DNA from: Novosphingobium colocasiae | GTDB taxonomy: Bacteria > Pseudomonadota > Alphaproteobacteria > Sphingomonadales > Sphingomonadaceae | Length of the DNA: 64,000 nucleotides | Direction of reading: 5' to 3' | NCBI RefSeq assembly: GCF_014652555.1 | Contig: NZ_BMZA01000002.1 | Location: 186,001-250,000, forward strand | Part shown: positions 43,601 through 51,023 of the stretch, one piece after another | How the letters are laid out: every line of letters begins with the position of its first letter | Numbering within the stretch: position 1 is the stretch's first letter | Position numbers and translations under genes: made by a program | Notes under the pieces: generated by a model | Told to the model about the DNA's origin: nothing | Database searches by the model: none | Seen by the model: the letters and a program-made list of their open reading frames with translations, nothing else

Positions 43601-43907
43601 GCGGGATCGCGCAAAAGCGGCTCGTGAGGGGGCGATGCTGCGGCTGCGTCCTGTCGTCATGACGGCGCTGGTCGCCAGCCTCGGCTTCGTGCCGATGGCG
43701 ATCGCCAGCGGTGCCGGTGCGGAAGTGCAGAAGCCGCTGGCAACCGTCGTCATCGGCGGCCTGATCTCGGCGACGTTGCTCACGCTGTTCGTCCTGCCGA
43801 CGCTCTATGCCCGATACGGCCGTCCGGAAACGGATATTCCTCCGCCAACCAAGCACCTTGACGCGTCGCCTGCCGATCTCCCGCGCGCCGAAGGACAAAC
43901 ATCATGA
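40662..43907 (+). CDS. czcA: CzcA-like heavy-metal RND efflux pump
   Basis: A 1081-residue inner-membrane proton/metal antiporter with the expected twelve transmembrane helices in two halves and large periplasmic loops. LPIDAVPDITNNQVQVN follows the first helix, and DFGLIVDGAVIIVENALRR (Asp424 and Asp430) in helix 4 is the proton-relay signature of the HME-RND divalent cation group. It exports Zn, Co or Cd. Length and motifs are intact, so the pump is probably functional even though the downstream ATPase is not. Confidence 0.93.
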   Translation: MIGRIVTFSVERRWFILLMTLIAAVIGGWAISRLPIDAVPDITNNQVQVNITAPALSPELVEKQIAFPIETALAGVPGLEYTRSLSRNGFAQVTAVFTDSTDIYFARQQVAERLRVAEESLPDGAVPTMGPIATGLGEVYMWTVHFQHRKEDTHKPGEPGMQPDGSYITPEGDRLVSEADQATYLRTAQDWIVAPLLKNTPGLAGVDSIGGYVKQFQVIPDVQRLAALGLNLSDLARALQENNVGVGAGVVDRGGEGLAVRSDARIRNVGELAGTVIATREGTPIRLDQVAQVRLGQAIRYGSASENGKEVVVGTAIMRIGENSRTVASAVAERIEAINASLPTDVVIQPVLDRTALVNSTIKTVAKNLTEGALLVIVVLFVLLGNFRAALIAALVIPITMAMTSFGMLRGGVSANLMSLGALDFGLIVDGAVIIVENALRRIAERQHHYGRTLTLEERLSVVTQAAREMIRPSVFGQAIIILVYVPLLTLTGVEGKTFTPMALTVIIALVSAFVLSLTFVPAMLAIWLSKPVEEKEGRIMSWLKRKYEPGLDQAMKRQTLTMGVGVGAFLAAILTFSFLGQEFLPQLDEGDLTAQVLRVPGTSVDQSQAMQSRIEREIGKLPEVRFVFSKTGTAELASDPMPPNISDTFIIMKPREEWPDAGLSKGELGAKVEKALEGLPGNAFEISQPIQMRFNELIAGVRGDVAVKVFGDDSDAMNRTANAVAAVLRKTQGAADVRVEQTEGLPMLDIRPRRDIMSRLGITAQTVQDTISAAIGGRDAGMIFEGDRRFAVTIRLSDVARANLQTLGHVPVPLPGGGFVPLQSVADIGVTDGPNQISRENGKRRVVVQANVRGRDVAGVVADAQAAIAAEVRLPAGQYLDWGGQFENLQSATERLMLVVPACFALIILLLYGALGSVRDAAIVFTGVPLALVGGVLALFLRGMPFSISAAVGFIALSGIAVLNGLVMVTSIQGLMARGRDRAKAAREGAMLRLRPVVMTALVASLGFVPMAIASGAGAEVQKPLATVVIGGLISATLLTLFVLPTLYARYGRPETDIPPPTKHLDASPADLPRAEGQTS

Positions 43908-44265
43908 TCGAAAAGCTCCGTCTCGAAATTCCCGTCCTTTTGCCCGAGGTCACGGACGCGGCCGACGCGTTTACCCTGAAGGACACCACGGCGATCAATC
44001 AGGCCCCGGTCGCGGGCGAGAGTATGCCGGTCGATAAGCGGCCGGTACAGGACGATGCCGCGTCCCGCGCCAACCCCAATGCGGCAAGCCGCGTGTTCGC
44101 CGGCATCATCAACGGTCGCGGGTTGATCGAGATCGAAGTGACCCGCCTGTCCACCGAAAGTGTGCTCGCCAGGGTGGTGACGCTGGTCAGCGAAGCGGAA
44201 ACGCAGAACTCGCCGACGCAACGCTTCACGGACAGCTTTAAGAAGTTCTTCGTGCCGGCAGTGCC
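43904..44265 (+). pseudogene. Remnant of a heavy-metal P-type ATPase (internal deletion, truncated)
   Basis: The first about 22 residues (MIEKLRLEIPVLLPEVTDAA) look like the start of a ZntA/CadA-type ATPase. They are joined directly to a fragment of the actuator domain: TTAINQAPVAGESMPVDK, where the essential TGES is AGES, then VFAGIINGRGLIEIEVTRLS and FTDSFKKFFVPAV. The metal-binding domain, most membrane helices, the DKTGT phosphorylation site and the ATP-binding domain are missing. The frame then runs through the antisense strand of tRNA-Phe to a stop at 44566, which is not meaningful coding. It overlaps czcA by ATGA, as an intact gene would. Confidence 0.75.
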
Positions 44266-44312
44266 AGCGCGTAGACCCATTATTCCGCGCAATGCAGCCC
44301 TATGCGAGGCGC

Positions 44313-44330
44313 GCAGTGGTGCCCGGGGAC
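44313..44330 (+). repeat. Right attachment-site-like repeat (attR candidate) in tRNA-Phe
   Basis: GCAGTGGTGCCCGGGGAC covers the last 14 bases of the minus-strand tRNA-Phe gene and 3 to 4 bases beyond its CCA end. It pairs with the left copy at 37680-37697. Confidence 0.65.
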
Positions 44331-44392
44331 GGAATCGAACCGCCGACACCATGATTTTCAGTCATGTGCTCTACCAACTGAGCTACCCGGGC
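44317..44392 (-). tRNA. tRNA-Phe (GAA)
   Basis: A 76-base tRNA read from the minus strand, including an encoded CCA. The acceptor stem GCCCGGG pairs with CCCGGGC, the D-arm is AGCTCAGTTGGTAGAGC, the anticodon loop is CTGAAAA with anticodon GAA, and the T-loop is GGTTCGATTCC. The gene is downstream of yacG on the same strand and its 3' end is the island boundary. Confidence 0.95.
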
Positions 44393-44479
44393 TTGCGACT
44401 GCGGCGGTCCCTTTACCGAGGTTTCGGGGACCGGCGAGCGGTTGGTTGCGGGCCTATGGCGAAGCGCGCCGCGCTTGGC

Positions 44480-44500
44480 AACCCCCCACTTGGGTTTTTT
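44480..44500 (+). terminator. Possible rho-independent terminator, rightward
   Basis: AACCC (44480-44484), a seven-base loop, GGGTT (44492-44496) and a run of T to 44500. It would stop transcription coming from the czc cluster across the tRNA-Phe locus. The stem is only five pairs, so the call is tentative. Confidence 0.4.
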
Positions 44501-44514
44501 GAAGCAGCCTCCGC

Positions 44515-44682
44515 TCAGCCCGGTTCGCTCTCGTCCGGGATCTGCGCGGGGCCGGGGATGGCGTAGCCCTCATCCAGCCAGTTCAGCAGATCGCGGTCAC
44601 GACAGTGCTTGGAACAGAACGGGGTGAACTGCGGGTCACGCGGCTTGGCGCAGATCGGGCATTTGCGTTCGAAGCGGGTCAT
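44515..44682 (-). CDS. yacG: DNA gyrase inhibitor YacG (zinc-ribbon protein)
   Basis: A 55-residue zinc-binding protein with CPICAKP and FCSKHCRDRDLLNWLDEGYA: Cys8, Cys11, Cys23 and Cys27 are the ligands. Homologues bind GyrB and inhibit supercoiling. The ATG overlaps the stop of the RNase G-like gene (ATGA). A longer upstream frame exists but has no similarity. Confidence 0.9.
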   Translation of the reverse strand: MTRFERKCPICAKPRDPQFTPFCSKHCRDRDLLNWLDEGYAIPGPAQIPDESEPG

Positions 44683-45665
44683 GCAGCTATCGCCTGCGCG
44701 AAACCGCCGGTGAGGGCAAGGGTGGAATCCTTTTGCCAGATCACCGTGCGGCCGGATCGACGCATGAGTTCCGCTTCGTGCTGCGCAGCAATGGCGCACA
44801 CGCGCGGATGAGCGGTGAGCAGCAGACGGCCCGGCGCGGCGACGAACGTGGCCTGCCGCAACAGCAGCAGGGCGCCGGCCAGCGCCGGGTCCTGGCGCAG
44901 GGTCTGGATCAGCGAAGGGCGTTCGAGCCGCGCCACCAACTGGACGAAGCCGAAGCCGTTCATCGCCGTGCGCTGGTGCGGCCAGTGCGCCAGCGCGGTG
45001 GCCAGCGCCTCGTCCACCGCGCGGCGATCCTCGCGGCGTTCGAGACTGGGAAAGTCGATGCCGATCGATCCGCCAAGGTCGAGCAGGCCGACGGCGGCGA
45101 CGATCGGCGGAATCGCCGCCAGCGCCAGCGCGCGCGGCGGCAGGGTGCCGTCGATATCGATCAGCGTCATCGCCGGGGTCGGCGTGACCAGCAGCGCACC
45201 GCCGGCGAACGGGAAAGTGCCGTCGAGCGCCTGGGCGATGAGTTCGGGCCAGGGGTCTTCGGCGAACCGGGTCACCACTTTCACCGGCGCGCCTGCGCGG
45301 CGCAGGCGCTGGGCGAGCGAGGGGGCAGGGACTACCGCCTTGGTCGTAGGGCGACCCTGCGCGCGTTTGAGGCGGCCGGTTTCGGCGATGGCGGCGCGCG
45401 TCACTTCGATACGCAGTGGCGCGCCTTCGCTGGCGGCAGGGTCCAACCCATCTACCAGGGCTTCTTCACCCCCGGCAAAGCGCACGGTCCCGCGCGTTGC
45501 GCCTTTGGCACGGGCGATGAGCGTGGCCTCTTCGATTTGCCCGGAAACGAGCCTGCCGGGCCGTTCGAGCCGGGCGGCGATGACCTGGTCGTTTTCGACC
45601 AGTATCGTCCGGGTCTCGCCGATCCCTTCCTCGACCAGCCAGGTACGGGCGGCGGCTTCAGCCAA
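44679..45665 (-). CDS. RNase E/G-family-like protein (short form)
   Basis: A 328-residue relative of RNase G. The N-terminal region is divergent from the S1 domain. GGSIGIDFPSLERREDRRAV corresponds to the catalytic DFIDM region of RNase E (only the first aspartate is clearly kept: IDFPSL) and MNGFGFVQLVARLERPSL to the segment after it. It lacks the Zn-link and C-terminal parts. It sits in the conserved infA-maf-RNase-yacG order. Catalytic activity is uncertain because the second metal-binding aspartate is not obvious. Confidence 0.75.
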   Translation of the reverse strand: MAEAAARTWLVEEGIGETRTILVENDQVIAARLERPGRLVSGQIEEATLIARAKGATRGTVRFAGGEEALVDGLDPAASEGAPLRIEVTRAAIAETGRLKRAQGRPTTKAVVPAPSLAQRLRRAGAPVKVVTRFAEDPWPELIAQALDGTFPFAGGALLVTPTPAMTLIDIDGTLPPRALALAAIPPIVAAVGLLDLGGSIGIDFPSLERREDRRAVDEALATALAHWPHQRTAMNGFGFVQLVARLERPSLIQTLRQDPALAGALLLLRQATFVAAPGRLLLTAHPRVCAIAAQHEAELMRRSGRTVIWQKDSTLALTGGFAQAIAA

Positions 45666-46224
45666 TCGCGAAGCCGGCAGCGCGCAGCAGCGCGCGCGTT
45701 TCGAACAGCGGCAGGCCGACGACGCCCGAATGGCTGCCGCCGATCCACGCGATCAGGCCCTCGGCGCTGCCCTGGATGGCATAGCCGCCGGCCTTGCCGT
45801 GCCATTCGCCCCCGGCCACATAGGCATCGATCTCCGCCGTCGAGAGTGGCTTGAAGCGGACCACGGTTTCGGACAGCTTTTCGCGCAAGGTCCCACAAGG
45901 ATAACGCAGCGCCACGGCGGAAAGCACGCGGTGGCGGCGGCCGGACAGGAGCGCGAGGCAGGCGCGCGCGGTCGCCTCGTCTTCGGCCTTGGGCAGAATG
46001 CGGCGGCCGCAGGCGACGACGGTATCGCCGGCAAGGACGTGAGCATCGTCCGCAGCCACTGCCAGCGCCTTTTCGCGGGCCATGCGGGTGGCGTAACCGC
46101 GCACCGGCTCTGCGGCGTGCGGGGTTTCATCGACGTCGGCGGCGCGGATATCCATCGCCGCAATGCCGAGCCGGGCCAGCAGTTCGCGGCGGCGCGGGCT
46201 GGCGGAGGCGAGGATCAGGCGCAA
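45658..46224 (-). CDS. maf: Maf/Ham1-like nucleoside triphosphate pyrophosphatase
   Basis: A 188-residue Maf protein that hydrolyses non-canonical or modified nucleoside triphosphates. LILASASPRRRELLARLGI is the signature at the N-terminus, followed by VDET, AGDTVVACGRRILPKAED and GGYAIQGSAEGLIAWIGGSHSGVVGLPL. I chose the TTG start because it gives the usual length (about 190) and places the motif first. It lies 43 bases after infA and overlaps the RNase G-like gene by 8 bases. Confidence 0.87.
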   Translation of the reverse strand: MRLILASASPRRRELLARLGIAAMDIRAADVDETPHAAEPVRGYATRMAREKALAVAADDAHVLAGDTVVACGRRILPKAEDEATARACLALLSGRRHRVLSAVALRYPCGTLREKLSETVVRFKPLSTAEIDAYVAGGEWHGKAGGYAIQGSAEGLIAWIGGSHSGVVGLPLFETRALLRAAGFAIG

Positions 46225-46267
46225 GGCGGCGGAGCCAGGCGGATCGGCGCGCTCCGCCTGCGTGGCG

Positions 46268-46513
46268 TCAGTACTGTCCGGGGCCACCGCGACCGGGCAT
46301 GAAGCGATAGGTGATACGGCCTTTGGTGAGATCATAAGGGGTCAGTTCAACCAGCACTTCGTCGCCCACCAGCACGCGGATGCGGTTCTTGCGCATCTTG
46401 CCGGCGGTGTGGCCGAGGATCTCGTGGCCGTTTTCCAGTTCGACGCGGAACATGGCGTTGGGCAGAAGCTCAACCACCTTTCCGCGCATTTCGAGAAGTT
46501 CTTCTTTCGCCAT
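46268..46513 (-). CDS. infA: Translation initiation factor IF-1
   Basis: An 81-residue S1/OB-fold protein: [56 protein letters not shown]. It binds the ribosomal A site during initiation. The C-terminus carries an extra GRGGPGQY of about nine residues beyond the E. coli end. It is the first gene of the leftward infA-maf-RNase-yacG run, divergent from the TonB receptor-like gene. Confidence 0.95.
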   Translation of the reverse strand: MAKEELLEMRGKVVELLPNAMFRVELENGHEILGHTAGKMRKNRIRVLVGDEVLVELTPYDLTKGRITYRFMPGRGGPGQY

Positions 46514-46710
46514 GGGCGATCAGGTTCCAATGTTCTGTTCAGTCGTTGCGGCGCGCCATAGCCACACCCCGCCGAAAAGTGAAGCCTTGGCAAGGCCTGC
46601 GACAGCCACCCCACGACAAATTGTTACTGACCGCGACTTGTCTTGCGGAACCCGTGCCGCCATCGCTGGTCATAGGAGGCAGCGGGGCGTCAATTTCTGG
46701 AGTATGCTGC

Positions 46711-49206
46711 TTGCGGTCCTCACTTGTTCCGATTCTGCTTCTTTCGACCGCCGGTGGCGCGCTTGGCCTGGCTCCGAGCTTCGCGATGGCCGCTGCGGCG
46801 GCCGGCGCGCCGGCAAGCGATGATGACGATGACCCGGCCGGCAACGAAGGGCAGGAGCCGGCATCGGTGCCGGAGAACGAGATTCTGGTGATCGGCACCA
46901 GCCTCAAGGGCGAAGTGGACGTGCCGCAGAAGGCGGTGCAGACTTTCGACGAGGAGGACATCGCCGCATACGGGGTTTCCTCGATCGGCGAACTGATCGA
47001 TGCGATCGCGCCGCAGACCGGCAGCGGTCGCGGGCGGGGCAATGGCCGGCCGGTGATCCTGCTGAGCGGCCAGCGGATTTCGAGTTTTCGCGAGATGCGC
47101 CAGATCCCGCCCGAGGCGATCCGGCGGATGCAAATCCTGCCCGAGGAAGTGGCCCTGCGCTTCGGCTATCCGCCGAACCAGCGGGTGGTGAACATCATTC
47201 TCAAGGACAAGTTTTCCGCCGTCACCGCCGATGGCGAATACAACCTCCCGACGCGCGGCGGCTATTCCAATTACGAAGCCCAGGCCGGGCTGTTCCGCAT
47301 CGACGGGCCAAGCCGCTCGAACCTGTCCGCCAAGATCACCGAAAGTTCGCTGCTGACCGAGGCGGAGCGGGATATCACGCCTAACCCTGCCGAGGCGCGC
47401 ACCGTGGCAAGCGATCCCGATCCGGCCCGGTATCGCAGCCTGTCCGACGCGAGCCGCGAGATCGTCATCAACGGCACCTCGACGCGGGCGCTGGGCGAGG
47501 GCGGGCTGGACGGGTCGATCACCGTCAACGGATCGTATACCCGCACCGACACGCGCGGTCTTCAGGGGCTGGATGCGGTGACTCTGAGCGACGGGACGGA
47601 CACCGCCTATCGCACCTTGGCCGATCCGCGCACCACGCGCACCGGGACGGACCTCGCCGAAGCAGGGGCAGGCTATGCCCGGCAGTTCGGCGCGTGGCAG
47701 TTCAACGTCACCGCCGATGGCAGCTACAGCGACAGCACGACCCGGACCGATCGCCGCCGCAACCTGTCGGCGCTGCAGGATGCGGCCGCAGCCGGCGAAC
47801 TGGCCGTGGCTGGCCCTCTGCCCGAGCTGGCCGGTGCCGGGACGGACAGCGCGCGCATCCGCAACCTCTCGCTCGACAGTCTGGCGACGCTGACCGGCAA
47901 GCCGTTCCGCATGCCCGCCGGCGATGCCCAACTGACCGCCAAGGCGGGGTACAGCTTCAGCCGTTCGCTCAGCAACGATACCCGCACCGATCTCGACCCG
48001 TTGCGGCTGACGCGCGGGGATGTGCAGGGCGGGCTGAACCTGGCGCTGCCGCTGACCAGCAAGCGCTATGGCGTGCTGGGCGGGGTAGGGGACCTGTCGC
48101 TCAACCTCAGTGGCGGACTTGATCGGCTTTCGGACTTCGGCACGCTGTTTGACTGGAGCGCGGGGTTCACCTGGTCGCCGACCAGTACGCTGACTTTCCA
48201 GGCTAGCTATATCGTCGATCAGGCGGCCCCGACGCTGGCCCAGCTTGGCGCGCCGCAGGTCGTCTCCAACGGGGTGACGGTCTACGACTTCGTGCAGGGG
48301 CGAAGCGCGCTGGTTTCGGTCATTACCGGCGGCAACCCCGATCTGGTCAAGGAAAAGCGCCGCGACATCAAGCTTTCGGCAACCTGGGACCTGCCGTTGT
48401 TCGACCGCTCCAATCTTCTCGTCGAATACTTCCGTAACCGCTCCAGCGACGTGTCGGAAAGCTTCCCCCTGCTGACCCCGGCGGTCGAAGCGGCATTTCC
48501 CGACCGCGTTACACGCGCGGCTGACGGTACGCTTATCGCGATAGACCGGCGCGCGGTGACGTTCGATGCCATCGCCAGTTCCAGCATCCGCTGGGGGTTC
48601 AACATCGGCGGCAAGCTGGGCAACAGCGGTGGCGACGAGGGACGGGGTGGACGCGGCGGGCGGATGGAAGGCGGCGGCGGCTTCGGTGGTGGCCCCGGCG
48701 GTGGGCCGGGGCGCGGCGGGCGCGGCAGCCGCTGGAACCTGTCGGTCTATCACACCTGGACCATCAGCGATCGCGTCCGCATCGCACCGGGAACGCCCTG
48801 GCTCGACCAGCTTGTCGGCGAGGCGCTGACCGCCGGCGGCGTCCCGCGCCACGAGATCGAGATGGAGGGCGGGCTTTTCGCCAACGGGCTTGGCGCGCGG
48901 CTCAAGGGCACTTGGAGCGCGCCGTCGCGGGTGGACGGCAGCGGTGCGCCGGGCAGTTCCGACCTGCGCTTCGGCAGCACGTTCGACCTCGGCTTGCGGC
49001 TGTTCGTGGACTTTGACCGCAGGGCGTCGTTGATCGAGAAGATGCCGTTCCTAAAAGGGGCGCGGCTGTCGTTCACCGTCGATAATCTGCTCGACAGCCG
49101 CCAGCGGGTAACGGACGAGACCGGGGCGACGCCTTATGCCTATCAGCGCGCGTTCCGCGAACCCCAAGGCCGGGTGATCGGCATCGACTTGCGCAAGATG
49201 TTCTGA
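46711..49206 (+). CDS. TonB-dependent receptor-like outer-membrane protein
   Basis: An 831-residue protein. A TTG start with GGAG eight bases upstream gives a signal peptide ending about FAMAAA. ENEILVIGTSLKGEV is TonB-box-like, and the plug domain includes PVILLSGQRISSFREM and MQILPEEVALRFGYPPNQRV; the rest is beta-barrel with alternating aromatic strands and a C-terminal segment ending in F. A Gly/Arg-rich insertion lies near residues 636-675 before SRWNLSVYHTW. The ligand is unknown. The plug resembles receptors with carboxypeptidase-like neighbours less than siderophore receptors. Confidence 0.82.
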   Translation: MRSSLVPILLLSTAGGALGLAPSFAMAAAAAGAPASDDDDDPAGNEGQEPASVPENEILVIGTSLKGEVDVPQKAVQTFDEEDIAAYGVSSIGELIDAIAPQTGSGRGRGNGRPVILLSGQRISSFREMRQIPPEAIRRMQILPEEVALRFGYPPNQRVVNIILKDKFSAVTADGEYNLPTRGGYSNYEAQAGLFRIDGPSRSNLSAKITESSLLTEAERDITPNPAEARTVASDPDPARYRSLSDASREIVINGTSTRALGEGGLDGSITVNGSYTRTDTRGLQGLDAVTLSDGTDTAYRTLADPRTTRTGTDLAEAGAGYARQFGAWQFNVTADGSYSDSTTRTDRRRNLSALQDAAAAGELAVAGPLPELAGAGTDSARIRNLSLDSLATLTGKPFRMPAGDAQLTAKAGYSFSRSLSNDTRTDLDPLRLTRGDVQGGLNLALPLTSKRYGVLGGVGDLSLNLSGGLDRLSDFGTLFDWSAGFTWSPTSTLTFQASYIVDQAAPTLAQLGAPQVVSNGVTVYDFVQGRSALVSVITGGNPDLVKEKRRDIKLSATWDLPLFDRSNLLVEYFRNRSSDVSESFPLLTPAVEAAFPDRVTRAADGTLIAIDRRAVTFDAIASSSIRWGFNIGGKLGNSGGDEGRGGRGGRMEGGGGFGGGPGGGPGRGGRGSRWNLSVYHTWTISDRVRIAPGTPWLDQLVGEALTAGGVPRHEIEMEGGLFANGLGARLKGTWSAPSRVDGSGAPGSSDLRFGSTFDLGLRLFVDFDRRASLIEKMPFLKGARLSFTVDNLLDSRQRVTDETGATPYAYQRAFREPQGRVIGIDLRKMF

Positions 49207-49335
49207 CCGCCTGCCAGAACCCTGCCCTATGTCCGGCATAGGGCGGCGGTATTGGTTCGCGGGCCATCGAGGGGTTACCCCCTTGCCGATCAGTGAATCG
49301 GCGCGGGGAAAACCTGCCTAACAATGGAGAGGTGC

Positions 49336-49764
49336 ATGACCCAGGTGGACCGTACCGGACTTTCAGCGGACGAGATTTTCGTGCTCGATTTCCTCGACAT
49401 GTGGGACGCCGAAGATGTCGATGGCATGGTGGCGAGATTCACGCCCGACGGCAGCTACATCGACATGCCGCTGCCGCCGCGCAACGGACAGGCGGAAATC
49501 GACACCTACATTCGCGCCGTGCTGAGCGCCTTCGCGGTACGGATCGAGACGTTTGCGATCGCTTCCAAGGGCTCGACGATCTTCACCGAACGGGTCGATC
49601 ACCTGACGCTCAAGGACGGCAGCGGCAAGACGGTGCCGCTCCCGGTGACCGGGGTGATGGAACTGCGCGACGGCAAGATCCACAAGTGGCGCGAGTACCT
49701 TGATCTGGCGACGGCAGAACGCGGGCTGGGGCTCAAGATATCGTCCACCGAAGTGGTTGGATGA
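49336..49764 (+). CDS. Limonene-1,2-epoxide-hydrolase-like / SnoaL-fold protein
   Basis: A 142-residue NTF2-like protein. The residues matching the active site of limonene-1,2-epoxide hydrolase are present: Tyr41 in SYIDMP, the Arg86-x-Asp88 pair in TERVDHL and Asp123 in KWREYLD. Such enzymes add water to an epoxide. I chose the second ATG because GGAG lies six bases before it. The gene is followed after six bases by an alpha/beta-hydrolase of the epoxide hydrolase type, so both may act in the same catabolic step. Confidence 0.75.
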   Translation: MTQVDRTGLSADEIFVLDFLDMWDAEDVDGMVARFTPDGSYIDMPLPPRNGQAEIDTYIRAVLSAFAVRIETFAIASKGSTIFTERVDHLTLKDGSGKTVPLPVTGVMELRDGKIHKWREYLDLATAERGLGLKISSTEVVG

Positions 49765-49770
49765 TAACCG

Positions 49771-50742
49771 ATGAGCCATGTTGATTGTGATCCGCAACGC
49801 TTTGCGGTTCATCGCACCACGGTGCGCGACAACGTGGAAATCGCATATGTCCGCGAGGGTATCGGCGGCGTTCCGCTGTTGCTGCTGCATGGCTGGCCGG
49901 GTTCGAAGCGATTGTTCTGGCGCAATATCGCCCCGCTGGCGGCGATGGGGTTCGAGGTCATCGTGCCCGACCAGCGCGGCATCGGCGATTCGCCGATCGT
50001 CGCCGATCATCCGCTGACGATCGCCGAAAGCGCGCAGGACATGCATGCCCTGATGCAGGCGCTGGGCCATGAAACCTGCGTGGGGGCGGCAGGGGATTTC
50101 GGCTCTATCGTCATGCTCGATATCGGCAAGCGCTTTCCGGGCTTCCTGCAGCGGCAGGTGCTGTACAACGGCGGCACCCCCGATGTGGCGGACGCCTATC
50201 TGGCGGCCGGACTTCCGGCCTCGATCCTTGACGACGTGACGCTACGTTCGGACCACTTCACGCTGCACGGCGCGCAGGCCGACGAACTGGTGGCACGGCT
50301 TGCCGGCGACGCGGATCGCCTCGCTTACGTCGAAAGCTTCTTCCTCGGCACGCACGAATGGCGCGAGGGCGATGGTCCGGTCGACCTGGCGGGGCCCGGC
50401 AACTTCACGCCTGAAGCCGCGCGGTTCCAGGCCGAGACGATGCGATCGGCGGACCGCCTGCGCGCCTCGCTCGATTTCTATGCCTGCCTGTTCGGGGAAT
50501 TGTCGAAGACCGCAGCGCCGCCGATGCTGGCAGGCCCGGCGACGATCGAGACGATGGTGCTGTGGGGCATGGCCGACGGCATCGTCGCCTCCGCCTACCC
50601 GGCGATGATGACGATCGGCTGCACCGATCTGGTCGGCCCGCTGGTGCTGCCGGGCGTGGGCCACTTCGTGCCGTGGGAAGCGGCGACGATCTTCAACAAC
50701 GTGCTGCGGGTGTTCTGCCGGGATCTGCTCGGGGCGCGGTGA
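49771..50742 (+). CDS. Alpha/beta-hydrolase, epoxide-hydrolase-like
   Basis: A 323-residue hydrolase. LLLHGWPGSKRLFWRN (His40 begins the oxyanion HGWPG motif), VPDQRGIGDSP, nucleophile Asp109 in AAGDFGSI, and C-terminal His in GVGHFVPWE. A nucleophilic aspartate, not serine, points to epoxide hydrolase or haloalkane dehalogenase; the HGWPG motif favours epoxide hydrolase. No signal peptide. Confidence 0.82.
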   Translation: MSHVDCDPQRFAVHRTTVRDNVEIAYVREGIGGVPLLLLHGWPGSKRLFWRNIAPLAAMGFEVIVPDQRGIGDSPIVADHPLTIAESAQDMHALMQALGHETCVGAAGDFGSIVMLDIGKRFPGFLQRQVLYNGGTPDVADAYLAAGLPASILDDVTLRSDHFTLHGAQADELVARLAGDADRLAYVESFFLGTHEWREGDGPVDLAGPGNFTPEAARFQAETMRSADRLRASLDFYACLFGELSKTAAPPMLAGPATIETMVLWGMADGIVASAYPAMMTIGCTDLVGPLVLPGVGHFVPWEAATIFNNVLRVFCRDLLGAR

Positions 50743-50783
50743 TCGGGGCGGTGTGTTGAAGTCCACACCAAAACAGAGAACTT

Positions 50784-50922
50784 CGTCACCCTGAACCTGG
50801 TTCAGGGTCCATTTCGCGGTCTACGCCGCCGCGTGCGCGCAGGCGCTTCCGGCGACGGTGTGCTTCGAGCCGTGCGGCGGGGCAGGAGGCCTGATGGATG
50901 CTGAAACGAGTTCAGCATGACC
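50784..50922. repeat. Palindromic intergenic repeat pair (BIME-like)
   Basis: Two related arms in inverted orientation: CCCTGAAC-CTG-GTTCAGGG within 50784-50816 and GCTGAA-ACGAG-TTCAGC within 50895-50922. Each arm is itself a hairpin, and the reverse complement of the right arm matches the left (GTCA..CTGAAC..TTCAG..TCCAT). The structure recalls REP/BIME elements common between genes in sphingomonads. It lies between convergent genes and may slow transcription. Confidence 0.55.
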
Positions 50923-50967
50923 GCGATCGAGAGGGCAGGTTTGGGTCTGGCGACGGCGGCAGCCCAC

Positions 50968-51000
50968 AAAAGAAAGGGCCCCGCGTTTGTGCGCGGGGCA
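50968..51000 (-). terminator. Rho-independent terminator of rne
   Basis: Read on the minus strand, GCCCCGCG, a six-base loop and CGCGGGGC (50979-51000) are followed by CCTTTCTTTT. It begins 23 bases after the rne stop and the T-run follows at once, a good fit to an intrinsic terminator. Confidence 0.75.
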
Positions 51001-51023
51001 CTTTTGTGTCGCGGCGATCGGCG

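Larger units (their letters stand above)
37680..44330. mobile_element. Small czc metal-resistance island bounded by tRNA-Phe direct repeats
   Basis: A 6.65-kb segment carrying a His-rich secreted protein, CzcC, CzcB, CzcA and a P-type ATPase remnant. It is flanked by GCAGTGGTACCCGGGGAC (37680-37697) and GCAGTGGTGCCCGGGGAC (44313-44330), identical at 17 of 18 positions. The right copy covers the CCA end and acceptor stem of tRNA-Phe plus three bases beyond it, the usual attachment site of tyrosine-recombinase elements. The tRNA gene is intact and the left copy is the expected duplicated 3' fragment. No integrase is present, so the element is probably a decayed, immobile remnant. Confidence 0.7.

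Noticed and set aside
44266..44566. Extension of the ATPase remnant frame across tRNA-Phe
   Set aside because: The frame simply runs antisense through a tRNA gene; similarity to the ATPase ends near 44265.
46720..48852. 710-codon minus-strand frame opposite the TonB-receptor-like gene
   Set aside because: No similarity, Arg/Gln-rich; explained by third-position GC bias in the opposite strand.
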